Positions 5,527-6,815 of a stretch of 6,815 nucleotides of DNA are shown here, piece after piece. Position numbers and translations under genes: made by a program. The DNA comes from Balneolaceae bacterium (lineage in GTDB: Bacteria; Bacteroidota; Rhodothermia; Balneolales; Balneolaceae): contig SLGL01000356.1 in the NCBI GenBank assembly GCA_007123785.1, forward strand, positions 1-6,815. The letters run 5' to 3'. Positions within the stretch are counted from its first letter, which is position 1. Each line of letters begins with the position of its first letter. Below the pieces are notes generated by a model, which was not told where the DNA came from, ran no database searches, and saw only the letters and a program-made list of their open reading frames with translations.

Positions 5527-6174
5527 TTAGAATGAAATACCGGCTGTAAACATCAACCCGCTTGTAGTTGCTTTTATGTCACTCAGACCAAAGAAGTCTC
5601 CCCATTCTCCCAAGTCATCTAAAAGGTCTCCTTCATCATAAATATCTGCGAGCCCAAGGTCGTACCGGATATCAATATTAAACGCACCAAAGGAAACACC
5701 AGCTCCAAAAGACAACCCATAGTTTATATCCTTTGTAAATTCATCTATATCAATGCTTGCACCATTCTCTTCGGCCGATGCATCCACAAGATAGCCTATA
5801 AATCCCCCACCATACGCATACGGAGAAGCATTCCCATCAAGCGGGATATTCACCTTCAGTAAAACCGGAACATCCACATAGGAAAGCGTGATGATTTCAT
5901 CACCGAATTCGCTGTCTTCATACTCACCACCTTTTTGAACAAAAAGACCCTCCACCTGAAGTGAAAAAATATCCGTGAATGGCTTTTCCACAAAAATACC
6001 GGCTGCAAAACCGAGATTTCTATTTGAGGTTTCTTCAAATTCACCAAAACTATCTGTTATAGAGTAAAGTGATAAGCCACCCTTCAGCCCAAAACGGGTA
6101 TCCTGCGCTTCCACTTCGTTAAAACCCAAAGCTATTAGTGCCGCTGTGCTTAATACAATGATTAGTTTTTTCAT
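5527..6174 (-). CDS. Outer-membrane beta-barrel protein, porin family (paralog 3)
   Basis: This 215-residue protein is the third small predicted outer-membrane beta-barrel in the array and the closest relative of paralog 2. It has a signal peptide at 1-23 (KK, long Ile/Val/Leu/Ala core, VEA before Gln24). The mature start is QDTRFGLKGGLSLYS (24-38). Shared blocks are GLFVQKGG (76-83), SYVDVPVLLKVNIP (98-111), GGFIGYL (123-129), INYGLSFGAGVSFG (150-163) and IRYDLGLAD (169-177), ending in AGISF with the terminal Phe expected for BAM substrates. Acidic loops at 84-93 (EYEDSEFGDE) and about 179-193 are the main variable parts, and the protein is acidic overall. The ATG at 6174 follows TTATTAAATAAA with no Shine-Dalgarno. 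It has its own strong terminator downstream and an inverted repeat about 60-90 bases upstream. The function (structural, adhesive or transport) cannot be told from sequence alone. Confidence 0.9.
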   Translation of the reverse strand: MKKLIIVLSTAALIALGFNEVEAQDTRFGLKGGLSLYSITDSFGEFEETSNRNLGFAAGIFVEKPFTDIFSLQVEGLFVQKGGEYEDSEFGDEIITLSYVDVPVLLKVNIPLDGNASPYAYGGGFIGYLVDASAEENGASIDIDEFTKDINYGLSFGAGVSFGAFNIDIRYDLGLADIYDEGDLLDDLGEWGDFFGLSDIKATTSGLMFTAGISF

Positions 6175-6234
6175 TTTATTTAATAAAATACGTTAGTTTT
6201 ATAGTTCAATTTTTATGATTTATGTGTATTTGGA

Positions 6235-6261
6235 AATAGACAGATCTCCACTTTGTCTATT
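6235..6261. promoter_or_regulatory. Inverted repeat upstream of paralog 3 (possible operator)
   Basis: AATAGACA (6235-6242) and TGTCTATT (6254-6261) are perfect inverted 8-mers with an 11-base spacer, giving a 19-base centre-to-centre distance that a dimeric regulator on one DNA face could use. It lies 61-87 bases before the start codon of paralog 3. A weak promoter-like pair on the minus strand (CTGATA at 6286-6281, GATAAT at 6264-6259, 16-base gap) would overlap its right arm, but that pair is not of the Bacteroidota type. Confidence 0.3.
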
Positions 6262-6815
6262 ATCACGAAATTTAGAAGAATATCAGATCATATCGGTCTA
6301 AAATGTTATTAAGCTCAGATATATACGGTCTCGTTCATGGTTGGGAATTGAGTTTAATGTTGAACACCATATTCAATCAGATCAAAAAATCTATCCGGAA
6401 AAATACCCCCCTCCCCCCCAATATTAACTCAACCAGCAATATACACCAGCCCCTCTACCCCATAATGCTACATTTAGTTCTGTTCAGAGCCCCTCATGCC
6501 TGAAACGCATCGCAGGACAGACAAATTAATCAAACTTGCTCAGCAAAGTTTTAACGTAACAGATCGATTTTTGGAACAACGCAGCTAACTTTCAGCTGAC
6601 CAATACCGATGGTCGTTTGTTGAAAGCTTAGCTCTGAAAACCTTTTAACGAATATCTGACTCATTCAAATCAACAACCGTGTTTATACCCATTCATGCCC
6701 TACATGTAGATTTATAAAACAGTAACTTTGCAATCTTTCCACACCCCGGAAGCGTCTTTTCTTTGATTAAACTGTTCATCATTTCAGGTTCTCCCACTTT
6801 CCTCCACCCCTGTCA
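6262..6815. other. Long gene-free region at the right end
   Basis: About 550 bases in which I can support no gene. Open frames are short: a 66-codon plus-strand frame at 6303-6503 has low-complexity content around the C tract, and a 29-codon minus-strand ATG frame lies near 6693-6782. Contents worth noting are the C tracts at 6406-6419, 6450-6461 and 6490-6493, a small CAGCT/AGCTG hairpin at 6582-6598, and a TAACTTTG box at 6723-6730. A neighbouring gene may begin or end just outside the window. Confidence 0.5.
6723..6730 (+). promoter_or_regulatory. Possible Bacteroidota -7 promoter box
   Basis: TAACTTTG fits the TAnnTTTG consensus of the Bacteroidota primary sigma factor. No good TTG/TTTG -33 element is present at the usual distance of about 17-23 bases upstream. 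No ATG occurs on the plus strand between the box and the window end, so any gene it serves starts beyond 6815. Confidence 0.3.

Noticed and set aside
6303..6503. 66-codon plus-strand open frame
   Set aside because: It spans the C tracts, has low-complexity Pro/Asn content and shows no family resemblance or start context.

Overview
The window looks like chromosomal DNA from a member of the Bacteroidota or a close relative such as the Balneolota/Rhodothermota. Three things point there. It holds several small outer-membrane beta-barrel proteins of the type expanded in that group. Most start codons are preceded by A/T-rich sequence with no Shine-Dalgarno motif. One TAnnTTTG promoter box is visible near the right edge. 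The lineage is an inference; there is no rRNA or other marker here.

Left part (1-2793, plus strand): an OsmC-family protein with both redox cysteines, then homoserine O-acetyltransferase (metX) and a stand-alone homoserine dehydrogenase (hom). metX and hom overlap by the four bases ATGA. Hom makes homoserine and MetX acetylates it, so the pair covers two consecutive steps leading to methionine. A terminator-like hairpin with an 8-T tract lies between osmC and metX and ends only 14 bases before the metX start codon. This is an unusual position that suggests attenuation or partial read-through. A second, weaker terminator follows hom.

Middle and right part (3139-6174, minus strand): three tandem paralogous genes for small secreted outer-membrane beta-barrel proteins of 221, 234 and 215 residues. 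They are separated by long A/T-rich spacers. The second and third each have a clear intrinsic terminator of their own, so they look like separate transcription units and not one operon. A further strong minus-strand terminator at 5201-5240 has no gene assigned to it and may end a small RNA or act as a leader attenuator for the middle barrel gene.

Non-coding DNA: the spacers hold a degenerate repeat found twice (3049-3071 and 4077-4100, the latter beside a second mini-hairpin, REP-like), several inverted repeats, a C-rich (minus-strand G-rich) stretch upstream of the third barrel gene, and a possible plus-strand promoter at 6723 for a gene beyond the window. No tRNA, rRNA, CRISPR array, transposase or phage gene was seen. 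I found no clearly new biological system. The most interesting points are the hairpin before metX, the orphan terminator, and the porin-like array with its repeat-bearing spacers.
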